This document shows positions 1 to 10,050 of a stretch of DNA of 64,000 nt, piece by piece. Made by a program: the position numbers and the translations under genes. Each line of letters begins with the position of its first letter. Within the stretch, counting starts at the first letter, position 1. The DNA is from Kitasatospora setae KM-6054 (GTDB lineage Bacteria > Actinomycetota > Actinomycetes > Streptomycetales > Streptomycetaceae). Location of the stretch: positions 4,278,001-4,342,000 of the forward strand of contig NC_016109.1 of the NCBI RefSeq assembly GCF_000269985.1, given 5' to 3'. The notes beneath the pieces are model-generated. The model was not told the DNA's origin. It made no database searches and worked only from the letters and a program-made list of their open reading frames with translations.

Positions 1-227
1 GCGTCGTCAAGATGAACCTCGACACCGACACCCAGTACGCCTTCACCCGCCCCGTCGTGGACCACGTGTTCCGCAACTACGACGGCGTGCTGAAGGTCGA
101 CGGCGAGGTCGGCAAGAAGAACACCTACGACCCGCGCACCTGGGGCAAGCTGGCCGAGGCCGGCATGGCCCACCGCGTCACCGAGGCCGCGCAGCAGCTG
201 CGCTCGGCCGGCAAGCGGATGAAGTAG
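1..227 (+). CDS. fba: Class II fructose-bisphosphate aldolase, 3' end only
   Basis: This is the C-terminal part of a class II (zinc-dependent) fructose-bisphosphate aldolase, which interconverts fructose 1,6-bisphosphate with dihydroxyacetone phosphate and glyceraldehyde 3-phosphate in glycolysis and gluconeogenesis. The gene enters from the left edge: the reading frame is open from base 3 (V-V-K-M-N-L-D-T-D-T-Q) to the stop at 225-227. The segment with NLDTDTQ, the YDPRTWGK stretch and the Lys/Arg-rich tail ending RSAGKRMK match the conserved end of this enzyme. The internal ATG at 12 is not the start. The neighbouring DUF3151 gene is a usual partner of this aldolase gene in actinobacteria, which supports the call. 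Metal-binding and catalytic residues lie outside the window. Confidence 0.88.
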   Translation, partial: VVKMNLDTDTQYAFTRPVVDHVFRNYDGVLKVDGEVGKKNTYDPRTWGKLAEAGMAHRVTEAAQQLRSAGKRMK

Positions 228-350
228 GTCCCTTCCTCGTCGGTGCCCCCGTCCCGCTCCGGGACGGGGGCACCGGCGCGTCCGGGGCCGGCCCGGGCCG
301 TCCGGGGTCCCCGGCCCGGGGACCGGGCCGGAGATGGTTGACTGGGGGCC

Positions 351-764
351 ATGAGCATTCACGAGAACCTGCTCGGCGGCCCGCCGCCGACCCACCTGCC
401 GGCCGAGACCGGCCCGCTGGAGCTGCTGGCCTCTGGTGCCACCCCCGCCGAGGTCACGGCCGCGTACCCGACCTCCTCGCTCGCCTGGGCCCAGCTGGCG
501 GACGACGCCTTCGCGGCCGGCCGCACCGTCGAGTCCTACGCGTACGCCCGCACCGGCTACCACCGCGGGCTGGACGCGCTGCGCCGCAACGGCTGGAAGG
601 GCCACGGACCGGTGCCGTGGGAGCACGAGCCGAACCGCGGCTTCCTGCGCGCGCTGCACGCGCTGGGCCGGGCCGCCGACGCGATCGGCGAGAAGGACGA
701 GGCGGAGCGCTGCACCCAGTTCCTGCGCGACTCCTCCCCGACCGCGGCCGACACCCTGAACTGA
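351..764 (+). CDS. DUF3151 family protein
   Basis: A 137-residue soluble protein of the actinobacterial DUF3151 family, whose function is not known. It begins MSIHENLLGGPPPTHLP, has a helix-rich middle and the conserved GWKG and EPNRGFLRAL stretches, and is close to full family length. There is no signal peptide or membrane segment. It lies about 120 bp downstream of the aldolase gene on the same strand, the usual actinobacterial order, so the two may share expression. The ATG at 351 is favoured because the protein then starts like the family, although the upstream Shine-Dalgarno sequence is weak. A hairpin at 813-841 probably ends the transcript. Confidence 0.82.
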   Translation: MSIHENLLGGPPPTHLPAETGPLELLASGATPAEVTAAYPTSSLAWAQLADDAFAAGRTVESYAYARTGYHRGLDALRRNGWKGHGPVPWEHEPNRGFLRALHALGRAADAIGEKDEAERCTQFLRDSSPTAADTLN

Positions 765-812
765 CCCGCGCGACCCGCGCGACCTGCATGACCCGCGCGA
801 GCCGCGGACCGC

Positions 813-841
813 ACGCCGCCCGGCCCCGCGCCGGGCGGCGT
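813..841 (+). terminator. Hairpin after the DUF3151 gene
   Basis: A perfect 12-bp inverted repeat (813-824 with 830-841) and a 5-nt loop lie 49 bp after the stop codon and are followed by a pyrimidine-rich tract. It looks like a rho-independent terminator of the GC-rich actinobacterial type without a long T run. Confidence 0.6.
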
Positions 842-870
842 TCCCATTCCCGTTCCCGTTCCCGTTCCCG
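841..870 (+). repeat. TTCCCG hexanucleotide tandem repeat
   Basis: Five consecutive 6-bp units, TTCCCA once then TTCCCG four times, lie between the terminator hairpin and the next gene. No coding role is visible; this looks like a slippage-prone simple repeat. Confidence 0.75.
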
Positions 871-901
871 GGCACCCGCGGGCCCGGCCTAGGCTTCCGG
901 T

Positions 902-1764
902 ATGACCGCAGAACTCTCCCGGCGCCTGCTCGACCGCTTCGGCCCCGACGGCCTGCGCCGCCCCACCGCGGCGGAACTCGCCGCGACCGACCTGCCCGCC
1001 GGGGCGGCCGCGCTGCTCGCCGACTGCGGGCTCCCGCTCCGGGTCGGCCCGTACTTCGCCACCGCGGCCGGCGACGCCCTGCCGCTCGCCGACTTCGCCG
1101 CCCGGTACGACCTGCCCGCGCCGAGCGGCGGCGAGGACCGCTGGGCCCGGCTCGGCACCGACCGGGGCGCCGAGCTGTGCGTCGACCCGGCCGGGTCTGG
1201 GCGGTGTACCTCGTCTTCCGGGAGCCGTCCGTGCTGGTCAGCACCACGCTCGCGGCCTTCCTCGACTCGCTCGCCGCGCTCGACGACACGCTGCGCGGCC
1301 TGGCCGCCGCCGAACTCCCGCAGGAGGTGTTCGGCCTGTTCGGCTCGGCCGAGAGCCGGCTGCGCGGCACCGACCTGCGGGCCTTCGAGAGCGACGAGAA
1401 CTGGTGGCCCCGGGTGCTGGAGGACGTCCGGCACACCTGCGGCGTGCCCGGCTACGCCGCGTTCAAGTACCGCGACGGACAGGGCGGGGAGCAGGTCGTC
1501 ACCGCCGACGGCTCGCTCGCCCGGCACCCCGAGGAGACCCTGCTCGACCACCTGGCCGAGGCCGGCGTGCGGCCCGCCGACGTGCTGGAGGTCTACACCG
1601 AGCTGCAGGCCTGCTTCAGCCCCGGCCACTACTGCAGCGCCCGGCTGGCCAGGACCCTCCCGCACGCCGAGTTCACCCACAGCTTCGACTACGGCGACAC
1701 CGCCGCCGAACGCGAGGCGGGCGTCCGCGAACTCGCCGCCGACCTGGCCGCCCGCCAGGGCTGA
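902..1764 (+). pseudogene. Nucleic acid/nucleotide deaminase-domain protein gene, interrupted by a frameshift
   Basis: Two overlapping reading frames together make one protein of about 287 residues. Frame one starts with ATG at 902 (MTAELSRRLLDRFG) and reads sensibly to AELCVDPAG near 1195. From there the homologous sequence (VWAVYLVFREPSVLV onward) continues in another frame to the stop at 1762-1764. Restoring one G in the GGG run at 1193-1195 joins them as CVDPAGVWAVYL. The second half holds WWPRVLEDVRHT and TELQACFSPGHYC, the latter matching the E..C....C zinc motif of the deaminase-type domains found in Streptomyces polymorphic-toxin/SUKH-associated proteins. Function is therefore nucleic acid or nucleotide deamination by family, not shown. 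A sequencing error is as likely as a real mutation, because codon structure is intact on both sides. Confidence 0.66.
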
Positions 1765-1906
1765 CCAGCCCCCGGGGCCCCCGGGGGCGGGTCGCGGCGG
1801 CCGATCCAGGGGCACCCGGAACCAATCAGGGGCATACCGCGTATGTTCTCGGTGTGGCCCCGCTCCGGACGGGCCGCCCAGACCGTCACCGCCCCGGGGG
1901 ACCCAG

Positions 1907-2752
1907 ATGCGCTCAGCCCGCAGGACGATCCGCCGCCGGCGCGCCCGCCGCCGGACGGCCTTCGGTGTCGGCTGCCTGGCGGCCCTGACCGTGCTGGGCA
2001 CCGCCGGGTACGCCTCGCTGCACTCCGAGCCCCGGCGGTCCGCCGGGGACGACGCGACCGTCCAGGCCCGTGCCGTCCCGCCGTTGGCCGAGACGCCCGC
2101 GTCCTCCCCCAGCCCCACCCCCAGCCCGACGCCGACCCCCAGCCCGACGCCGACGCCGCCCGCCTCCAGCGCTCCGCCGGAGGTCGTCGCCCGGGGCACG
2201 GGCTCGTTCACCGTCGCGACCGCCAGCGGCGACAAGGTGGGCAGCGGCGCGACCCTGCGCCGCTACCGGGTCGAGGTGGAGGACGGCACCGGCATCGACC
2301 CGGAGGCCGCCGCGCGGGCCGTCCAGGCCGTCCTGGCCGACCCGCGCAGCTGGACCGCCGACAAGCGCGACAGCTTCCAGCTGGTCTCCTCGGGCAGCTA
2401 CGACTTCACCGTCAAGATCGCCTCGCCCGCCACCGCCGACGCGATCTGCGCCACCGGCGGGCTGGACACCCGGGGCGAGGTGAACTGCGACGTCGGCAAG
2501 CAGGTCGTGGTCAACTCCAAGCGCTGGCTGACCGGTTCGCCCGAGTTCGACGGCCCGCCGGCCGAGTACCGGGCCCTGATCGTCAACCACGAGGTCGGCC
2601 ACCGGATCGGCCACGGCCACGAGACCTGCCCCGGCAAGGGCAAGCCCGCCCCCGCGATGATGCAGCAGATCTACGGCCTCAAGGGCTGCACCGCCAACGC
2701 CTGGCCGTACGACGCCGAGGGCGACTACCTGAGCGGGCCGGCCGTCCCCTGA
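1907..2752 (+). CDS. DUF3152 protein, putative membrane-anchored zinc peptidase
   Basis: A 281-residue protein with an Arg-rich N-terminus (residues 1-16), one membrane segment (about 18-36), a Pro/Ser/Thr-rich spacer (about 64-92) and a conserved C-terminal DUF3152 domain. The domain carries NHEVGHRIGHGHE: an HExxH zinc-peptidase signature (His228, Glu229, His232) with further histidines at 236 and 238. Four cysteines (for example Cys181 and Cys194) fit an extracytoplasmic fold. By family it is a putative metallopeptidase with no known substrate. The ATG at 1907 is chosen because GGGGGA stands 5-10 nt upstream; the frame is open far upstream only because of the high GC. Its stop codon lies inside a hairpin shared with the convergent next gene. 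Confidence 0.82.
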   Translation: MRSARRTIRRRRARRRTAFGVGCLAALTVLGTAGYASLHSEPRRSAGDDATVQARAVPPLAETPASSPSPTPSPTPTPSPTPTPPASSAPPEVVARGTGSFTVATASGDKVGSGATLRRYRVEVEDGTGIDPEAAARAVQAVLADPRSWTADKRDSFQLVSSGSYDFTVKIASPATADAICATGGLDTRGEVNCDVGKQVVVNSKRWLTGSPEFDGPPAEYRALIVNHEVGHRIGHGHETCPGKGKPAPAMMQQIYGLKGCTANAWPYDAEGDYLSGPAVP

Positions 2753-2772
2753 CCGGCCCCGCGGCCGGTCAG
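2749..2772. terminator. Bidirectional hairpin containing both convergent stop codons
   Basis: A perfect 10-bp inverted repeat (CTGACCGGCC at 2749-2758, GGCCGGTCAG at 2763-2772) with a 4-nt loop. It contains the TGA of the DUF3152 gene (2750-2752) and the TGA of the opposite gene (TCA at 2769-2771), so the two genes end in the arms of one hairpin. Confidence 0.6.
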
Positions 2773-3581
2773 CCGAGCACCGGCAGGTAGGCCGACAGGT
2801 CGCTGCGCTCGCCGCTGGCGGTGAGCGCGGTGTCCAGGACGGCGGACCACTCCTGCCGGCCGGTGGCGAGTCGGATCCAGGTCAGCGGGTCGGTCTCGAC
2901 CACGTTGGGCGGGGTGCCCCGGGTGTGCCGGGGGCCCTCGACCGCCTGGACGACCGCGTACGGGGGGATCCGCAGTTCGACCGCGCCGCCGGGCACCTGG
3001 GCGGCGAAGGCGTCGGCGAGCAGCCGGGACGTGGAGGCCAGCGCGAAGGGGTCGTGCGGGAAGTCGGGGAGGCCGAGCGCGGCGGCCAGGTCGTCGGCGT
3101 GCACCACGGTCTCCACCAGCCGGGTGACCAGGAAGTCGGCGAGCGCCATCGGGCCGAACCGCATCGGGATGACCCGGCCGGGCTCGCGCCCCTCCGGGCT
3201 GTCCACGGCCTTCCACAACTCGCCGATCTGCCGGTCGAGTTCACCGGACACCTGGGCGGCATCCCCGGCGAACTGCTCGGCCACCAGCTCGACGGCGGTG
3301 GCGTTGATCGCGGCGGCGGCGGTGCGGGTGCTGGCGGCCCAGTGCAGCGGCGTGATCGGGGGCTGCGGCGGCAGCGGTTCGCGCAGGTGCAGCGGCACCC
3401 AGCTGGCCACCATGCCGAGGTGGGCGACGAGTTCGCGGACCCGCCAGTCCCCCAGCCGGGTGGGGAGGGCGAGTCGTTCGTCGTCCAGCTCCCGGACGGC
3501 GGCGGAGATCGCGTCGAACTGCCCGGTGAGCGCGGCGCGCACCTTCACCGGGTCGTAGGTTCGGGGCTTCACGGTAGGCAT
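2769..3581 (-). CDS. Maleylpyruvate isomerase family mycothiol-dependent enzyme
   Basis: A 270-residue cytoplasmic protein of the DinB-like, mycothiol-dependent maleylpyruvate-isomerase (MDMPI) family. Family members use mycothiol as thiol cofactor with a bound divalent metal; the substrate here is unknown. The N-terminal four-helix half carries the expected metal-ligand histidine contexts LVAHLGMVASW and VETVVHADDLA; the C-terminal half (PYAVVQAVEGPRHTRGTPP, then DPLTWIRLATGR) resembles the SCP2-like domain often attached. MPTVKPRTYDP at 3581 is chosen as start because the upstream in-frame extension is low complexity and crosses the purL terminator. It runs convergent to the DUF3152 gene. 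A paralogue sits at 21952-22779. Confidence 0.82.
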   Translation of the reverse strand: MPTVKPRTYDPVKVRAALTGQFDAISAAVRELDDERLALPTRLGDWRVRELVAHLGMVASWVPLHLREPLPPQPPITPLHWAASTRTAAAAINATAVELVAEQFAGDAAQVSGELDRQIGELWKAVDSPEGREPGRVIPMRFGPMALADFLVTRLVETVVHADDLAAALGLPDFPHDPFALASTSRLLADAFAAQVPGGAVELRIPPYAVVQAVEGPRHTRGTPPNVVETDPLTWIRLATGRQEWSAVLDTALTASGERSDLSAYLPVLG

Positions 3582-3600
3582 GACCGCAGCGTACAAAAGA

Positions 3601-3648
3601 CCGGCGGGCGGCCGGCTCCGGTGTCCACCGGAGCCGGCCGCCCGCCGG
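3601..3648 (-). terminator. Strong terminator of the purSQL operon
   Basis: A perfect 23-bp inverted repeat (3601-3623 and 3626-3648, loop TC) lies 43 bp downstream of the purL stop. Read on the minus strand it is followed by TCTTTTGT, a short T tract, so it is a good intrinsic terminator. It also insulates the next minus-strand gene. Confidence 0.82.
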
Positions 3649-3657
3649 GTTGAGCAA

Positions 3658-3690
3658 CCGTCAGACGAGCTGCCGTCAGACGAGCCGCCG

Positions 3691-3702
<12 letters not shown>
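3658..3702 (-). repeat. Three 15-bp tandem repeats, each with an in-frame stop
   Basis: Three units (3658-3672, 3673-3687, 3688-3702) share CCGTCAGACGAG with a few differences. On the minus strand each carries a TGA in the purL frame, so purL ends in three evenly spaced stop codons (TCA at 3691, 3676 and 3661). This looks like local duplication of the gene end. Confidence 0.75.
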
Positions 3703-5945
<2,243 letters not shown>

Positions 5946-5946
<1 letters not shown>

Positions 5947-6623
5947 CAGGCGTTCACCAGCTGCTTCAGGACGGAAGTGAAGAAGCCCAGGCCCTCGGTG
6001 GTCGGGCCGGTGAGCGGCTCCACGGCGTGCTCCGGGTGCGGCATCAGGCCGACGACATTGCCGGCGGCGTTGGTGATGCCGGCGATGTCGCGGTACGAAC
6101 CGTTCGGGTTCACATCGAGGTAGCGGGCCACGATCCGGCCCTCCGCCTCCAGCTCGTCGAGGACGCGCTCGTCGGCGACGAACCGGCCCTCGCCGTTCTT
6201 CAGCGGAACGACGATTTCCTGCCCGGCCGAGTAATCGCGGGTCCAGGCGGTCCCGGCGTTCTCGATGCGGAGCTTCTGGTCGCGGCAGATGAAGTGCAGC
6301 GAGTCGTTCCGGGTGAGCGCGCCGGGCAGCAGGTGCGATTCGCACAGCACCTGGAAGCCGTTGCAGATACCGAGGACCGGCATTCCGAGCTTCGCCTGCT
6401 CGATGATGGTGTCCATCACCGGGGAGAAGCGGGAGATGGCGCCGCAGCGCAGATAGTCGCCGTAGGAGAATCCGCCGGGCAGGACGACGGCGTCGACCTG
6501 GTGGAGATCCTTGTCACGGTGCCAGAGGGCGACCGGCTCGGCGCCGGCCAGGCGGACCGCGCGCTGGGCGTCGCGGTCGTCGAGGGAACCGGGGAAAGTG
6601 ACGACGCCGATACGGGTGGTCAC
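5946..6623 (-). CDS. purQ: Phosphoribosylformylglycinamidine synthase I, glutaminase subunit
   Basis: A 225-residue class I glutamine amidotransferase that releases ammonia from glutamine for PurL. The nucleophile elbow GICNGFQVL gives the catalytic Cys, and PHPEHAVEP near the C-terminus gives the His/Glu pair. The N-terminus (VTTRIGVVTFPGSLDDRD) is typical. The GTG start at 6623 overlaps the purS stop as GTGA, and the stop overlaps the purL start, so purS, purQ and purL are translationally coupled. Confidence 0.97.
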
Positions 6624-6910
6624 TTCGCGTCTCCGACGACGGAGGAGGAGGGGGCCGATGTCGCGGCCTCCTCGACGCGGACGGTGAAGTCCTCGATCAC
6701 GGTGTTGGCGAGGAAGGTCTCGGCGGCCTCGCGGATGCGGGCGAGCGCGGCGTCGTCGACCGGCCCCTCCAGCTCCAGCTCGAAACGCTTGCCCTGGCGG
6801 ACGTCGGCGATCCCGGCGAACCCGAGACGCGGCAGCGCGCGCTGCACCGCCTGGCCCTGGGGGTCGAGGATCTCCGGCTTGAGCATGACGTCGACTACGA
6901 CGCGTGCCAC
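6620..6910 (-). CDS. purS: Phosphoribosylformylglycinamidine synthase subunit PurS
   Basis: A 96-residue protein that bridges PurL and PurQ in the FGAM synthase complex. It has the standard sequence ARVVVDVMLKPEILDPQG, LPRLGF and the FLANTVIEDF stretch, with a slightly long Ala/Ser-rich tail. GTG at 6910 is chosen because GGGAG lies 5 nt upstream; the in-frame GTG at 6916 would leave almost no spacing. It heads the purSQL operon; no convincing -35/-10 pair is visible, though a TAGTCT hexamer lies at 6952-6957 on this strand. Confidence 0.95.
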   Translation of the reverse strand: MARVVVDVMLKPEILDPQGQAVQRALPRLGFAGIADVRQGKRFELELEGPVDDAALARIREAAETFLANTVIEDFTVRVEEAATSAPSSSVVGDAK

Positions 6911-7355
6911 TGGCACTCCCGGTGGTGATTGCGTGAAGGCGGGGGAACTCCAGACTACCCGGACCGCTGGGCCTTCTTGCGGGCCACCGTTGGTAACGCG
7001 CGTAGACCCACACCCCTTACGCCCCAAGGGCCGCGCACCCCGGACACGCGCGGCGCGCATCCGATTTACCCGCTTTAATCCCGTCTCCGGCGGCGGCTAT
7101 CCGGGGCGGTATCGGCCCCGGATAGCCGGCCCGGCTAACCCGCCCGGCCGGAAGCCCGTGAATATCCGGAAAAAAGGAATCCCCAACTCTACGATTTCAC
7201 CGGCCGTCGGGTGCAGAATAGGGCGACCGGCAGCCGAACGCGCCGCATCTCGGCACGGGCTCCCTGCCCGCCGGCGGATGCCGCGTTCCGGCCCAACGGA
7301 CCGGCGGGGCATCCGAGGCCCCCGACGGCCGAATTGCCCGAGAGGATTGACACCC
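6911..7355. promoter_or_regulatory. Divergent purS/lsr2 intergenic region
   Basis: This 445-bp gap separates the minus-strand purSQL operon from plus-strand lsr2 and must hold both promoters. I see no clear sigma-HrdB promoter. The stretch 7140-7225 is less GC-rich than its surroundings (for example GAATATCCGGAAAAAAGG), which could be a site for AT-preferring Lsr2 and so for autoregulation; that is inference. A 14-bp inverted repeat lies at 7094-7128. Confidence 0.45.
7094..7128. repeat. 14-bp inverted repeat between purS and lsr2
   Basis: CGGCTATCCGGGGC at 7094-7107 pairs perfectly with GCCCCGGATAGCCG at 7115-7128 across a 7-nt loop. It lies between two divergent start regions, so it could be an operator or a leader-RNA hairpin; no T tract follows on either strand. 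Confidence 0.55.
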
Positions 7356-7673
7356 ATGGCTCAGCGTGTAGTCGTCACGCTCTCCGACGATCTGGACGGC
7401 GGCACCGCCGCGGAAACCGTGCACTTCGGCGTGGACGGTAAGTCCTACGAGATCGACCTGTCCGCCGACAACGCGGAAAAGCTCCGGGAGGCCCTCGCCC
7501 CGTTCGTCGCCGCCGGCCGCCGGCAGAGCCGCAGCGGGAAGTCCTTCCGCCGCACCGCGCTCACCCCGGACCCGGCCGCCGTGCGCGCCTGGGCGCAGTC
7601 GAACGGCCACGAGCTGCCCGCCCGCGGCCGCATCCCGAAGCACGTCTACGAGGCGTTCGCCGAGAGCAACTGA
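7356..7673 (+). CDS. lsr2: Lsr2 nucleoid-associated protein
   Basis: A 105-residue H-NS-like protein that bridges AT-rich DNA and silences horizontally acquired and specialised-metabolite genes in actinobacteria. The N-terminal dimerisation domain (MAQRVVVTLSDDLDGG, FGVDGKSYEIDL) and the C-terminal DNA-binding domain (AVRAWAQSNGHELPARGRIP) with the AT-hook-like R-G-R are both intact, and the length is typical. An AGAGGA ribosome-binding site precedes the ATG. It is followed by a strong hairpin and by two tRNA-Gly genes. Confidence 0.96.
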   Translation: MAQRVVVTLSDDLDGGTAAETVHFGVDGKSYEIDLSADNAEKLREALAPFVAAGRRQSRSGKSFRRTALTPDPAAVRAWAQSNGHELPARGRIPKHVYEAFAESN

Positions 7674-7701
7674 CCCTCGCCGCAGGCCCGTTGCCGGCCT
7701 G

Positions 7702-7737
7702 CCACCCTTCCCCGGCGCTGCCGCCGGGGAAGGGTGG
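7702..7737 (+). terminator. Terminator of lsr2
   Basis: A perfect 15-bp inverted repeat (7702-7716 and 7723-7737) with a 6-nt loop lies 28 bp after the lsr2 stop. There is no T run, as is common in streptomycetes. Confidence 0.75.
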
Positions 7738-7827
7738 GGCGAGCAGGCCGATTGATGTTGTAGAGTATTTCTCGTCGCCGCAACCGGGGGAACAACCCGA
7801 GCGGGGCGGCCGGTGCCCAGGCACCGT

Positions 7828-7900
7828 GCGGACGTGGCTCAGTTGGTAGAGCATCACCTTGCCAAGGTGAGGGTCGCGAGTTCGAATCTCGTCGTCCGCT
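7828..7900 (+). tRNA. tRNA-Gly (anticodon GCC), copy 1
   Basis: A 73-nt cloverleaf: acceptor GCGGACG pairs with CGTCCGC, the D-arm is GCTC...GAGC, the anticodon arm TCACC/GGTGA surrounds TTGCCAA (anticodon GCC), and the T-arm GCGAG/CTCGT encloses TTCGAAT. The discriminator is U and CCA is not encoded. It reads GGC and GGT, abundant glycine codons in such genomes. Confidence 0.96.
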
Positions 7901-7951
7901 CGCAGTCAGCGTGAAAGACTGTTGCAGTACCGGCAGTACAAGTACATACCT

Positions 7952-8024
7952 GCGGACGTGGCTCAGTTGGTAGAGCATCACCTTGCCAAGGTGAGGGTCG
8001 CGAGTTCGAATCTCGTCGTCCGCT
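7952..8024 (+). tRNA. tRNA-Gly (anticodon GCC), copy 2
   Basis: Identical over all 73 nt to the copy at 7828-7900, from which it is separated by 51 unrelated bases. The two are probably cotranscribed and end at the hairpin at 8031-8064. Confidence 0.96.
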
Positions 8025-8030
8025 CCGGTA

Positions 8031-8064
8031 CCGAAGGCCCCCCTCCACCGAGGGGGGCCTTCGG
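8031..8064 (+). terminator. Terminator of the tRNA-Gly pair
   Basis: A perfect 14-bp inverted repeat (8031-8044 and 8051-8064, loop CCACCG) begins 7 nt after the second tRNA. Confidence 0.78.
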
Positions 8065-8185
8065 CGTTCCCGCCCTCCCGTTCGCCGCACCCCTGACATT
8101 TGTCACCGCCGACCCGTGCGGACGCACCGGCGCCCGGTGAGGGAGCGCACTACTGGCGGACCCCGGGCGACGGGAGGCTGGAGCC

Positions 8186-9187
8186 ATGACCGACACCAGC
8201 CGTCCCCGCCCCGCCGCCGTCGAGGCCCGCGGGCTGCACCGCCGCTACGGGCCGTCCGGCCAGGGCGGGTTCGAGGCCGTCCGCGGCCTGGACCTCGCCG
8301 TCGCGCCCGGCGAGCTGTTCGCCCTGCTCGGCACCAACGGCGCGGGCAAGACCTCCACCCTGGAGGTGCTGGAGGGGCTCGCCGAGCCGAGCGCCGGCGA
8401 GGTCCGGGTGCTCGGCCTCGACCCGCGCCGGGAGCGCGCCGCGCTGCGGCCGCGGATCGGCATCATGCTGCAGGAGGGCGGCTTCCCCGGCGAGCTGACG
8501 CTGGCCGAGACCGGCCGCTGCTGGGCCGGCCTGACCACCGGCGCCCGGGCCGTCGACGAGGCGCTCGACCTGGTCGGCCTGCTGCCCCGGCGCACGGTGC
8601 GGGTCAAGCAGCTGTCCGGCGGCGAACGCCGCCGGCTCGACCTGGCGATGGCCCTGCTCGGCCGCCCCGAGGTGCTGTTCCTGGACGAGCCGTCCACCGG
8701 CCTGGACCCGGAGGCCCGGGCCTCGGTCTGGCGGCTGATCCGCGAACTGCGGGCGGCCGGCACCACGGTGGTGCTCACCACGCACTACCTGGAAGAAGCC
8801 GAGGAACTCGCCGACCGGCTGGCCATCATGCACCGCGGCCGGGTGGTCACCGGCGGCACGGTCGCCGAGGTGCTGGCCGCGCACCCCGCCCGGATCGCCT
8901 TCGAACTCCCCGAGCGGACCGGCCCGAACGCCGCCCTCGACCTGCCCGCGCTGCCCGGCACCAGCACCGAACTGGACGGCCGCCGGGTGCTGCTGCGCAC
9001 CCCCGACCTCCAGGGCACGCTGACCGAGCTGCTCGGCTGGGCCGCCCGCCACCGGGTCGAACTGGCCCGGCTGGACGCCCGCAGCGCCTCGCTGGAGGAA
9101 GCCTTCCTGGCCGTCGCCGCGTCGGCGGTCGACCCGGCCGCCGCCCCCGCCGCCCCCGCCCCGTCGAAGATCGGACGTGCCGCATGA
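8186..9187 (+). CDS. ABC transporter ATP-binding protein (drug/lipid exporter type)
   Basis: A 333-residue ABC ATPase that powers the membrane protein encoded next. Walker A is LLGTNGAGKTS, the signature is LSGGERRRLDL, Walker B is VLFLDEPSTGLDP, and the H-loop lies in LTTHYLEEAEEL; the order and spacing are those of DrrA/ABC-2 exporters. The C-terminal 100 residues are the accessory domain common in this group. The ATG at 8186 has a GGAGG-like site in CGGGAGGCTGGAGCC. The stop overlaps the permease start as ATGA. With the kinase and regulator downstream it forms a sensor-exporter operon; the substrate (antibiotic, lipid or peptide) cannot be read from sequence. Confidence 0.92.
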   Translation: MTDTSRPRPAAVEARGLHRRYGPSGQGGFEAVRGLDLAVAPGELFALLGTNGAGKTSTLEVLEGLAEPSAGEVRVLGLDPRRERAALRPRIGIMLQEGGFPGELTLAETGRCWAGLTTGARAVDEALDLVGLLPRRTVRVKQLSGGERRRLDLAMALLGRPEVLFLDEPSTGLDPEARASVWRLIRELRAAGTTVVLTTHYLEEAEELADRLAIMHRGRVVTGGTVAEVLAAHPARIAFELPERTGPNAALDLPALPGTSTELDGRRVLLRTPDLQGTLTELLGWAARHRVELARLDARSASLEEAFLAVAASAVDPAAAPAAPAPSKIGRAA

Positions 9188-10011
9188 GCACCGCCGCCCC
9201 CGCCGCCGCCCCCGCCACCCTGACGCCGCTCTCCCGGCTGCTGGCGCTGGGCCGGGCCGAGGCCGTACTGCTGCGGCGCAACCGCACCGCGGTGTTCCTG
9301 GCGCTGGTGCTGCCGTTCCTGCTGGTCGGCTCGCTCCGCTCGATCCTGAAGGCCGCCGCCGAGAAGACCCCCGGCCTGGACGTGAACGGCAACCTGGTCA
9401 CCAGCTCGATGGGCATCGTCCTGCTGGTGGTCGTCTACACCAACCTGACCACCGCCTACACCGCCCGCCGCAACGAACTGGTGCTGAAGCGGCTGCGCAC
9501 CGGCGAGGCCGCGGACGCCGAGATCCTGCTCGGCACCGCCGTCCCGTCGATCGGCCTGGCGCTGGTGCAGTGCCTGCTGCTGGGCGTCGGCGGCTTCGCG
9601 CTGCTCGACCTGCGGGCCCCCGCGAACCCGCTGCTGGTGCTGGCCGGGCTGGCGCTGTCCGCGCTGCTGCTGACCGGCCTGGCCGCGCTGTCCAGCGCGG
9701 TCACCAAGACCGTGGAGACGGCCGGCATCACCACCCTCCCGCTGATGCTGGCCGCCCAGTTCGGCTCCGGCCTGATGATCCCGCTGGAGTCGATGCCGGA
9801 CACCGTGGCGAACGTCTGCCGCCTGCTGCCGACCACCCCCGCGCTGCAACTGCTGCGGATCGGCTGGCTCGGCACCGACGGCACCGGCCCGTCCGAGGGC
9901 TTCGCCGCGACCTGGGGCCTGGCCGTCCCGCCCCTGCTGCTGGCCCTGGCCTGGGCCGCCGCCGCGGCCTGGGGCGCCCGCCGCTGGTTCCGCTGGGAGC
10001 CGCGCCGCTAG
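9184..10011 (+). CDS. ABC-2 type transporter permease
   Basis: A 275-residue membrane protein of the ABC-2 family, permease partner of the preceding ATPase. About six hydrophobic segments are visible, for example AVFLALVLPFLLVGS, SSMGIVLLVVVYTN, LALVQCLLLGVGGFALL, LLVLAGLALSALLLTGL and the last one near LLLALAWAAAAAWG. The ELVLKRLRTGEAADAEILLG loop is typical of DrrB-like exporters. The ATG at 9184 overlaps the upstream stop. The gene is followed 39 bp later by the sensor kinase. Confidence 0.9.
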   Translation: MSTAAPAAAPATLTPLSRLLALGRAEAVLLRRNRTAVFLALVLPFLLVGSLRSILKAAAEKTPGLDVNGNLVTSSMGIVLLVVVYTNLTTAYTARRNELVLKRLRTGEAADAEILLGTAVPSIGLALVQCLLLGVGGFALLDLRAPANPLLVLAGLALSALLLTGLAALSSAVTKTVETAGITTLPLMLAAQFGSGLMIPLESMPDTVANVCRLLPTTPALQLLRIGWLGTDGTGPSEGFAATWGLAVPPLLLALAWAAAAAWGARRWFRWEPRR

Positions 10012-10050
10012 ATTCGTCCGACGACCGCCGAAGAACAGGGGACCTCAACC

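Noticed and set aside
841..870. The TTCCCG repeat as a functional regulatory array
   Set aside because: Only five units of a simple hexamer between a terminator and a broken gene; slippage is the simpler explanation.
902..2752. One 616-residue open frame joining the deaminase gene start to the DUF3152 protein
   Set aside because: The joining part is shadow translation of the other frame in GC-rich DNA; each end has its own start, and the middle has no protein-like composition.
7828..8024. Integrated element bounded by duplicated tRNA genes
   Set aside because: Only 51 bp lie between the copies and no integrase or excisionase gene is visible.
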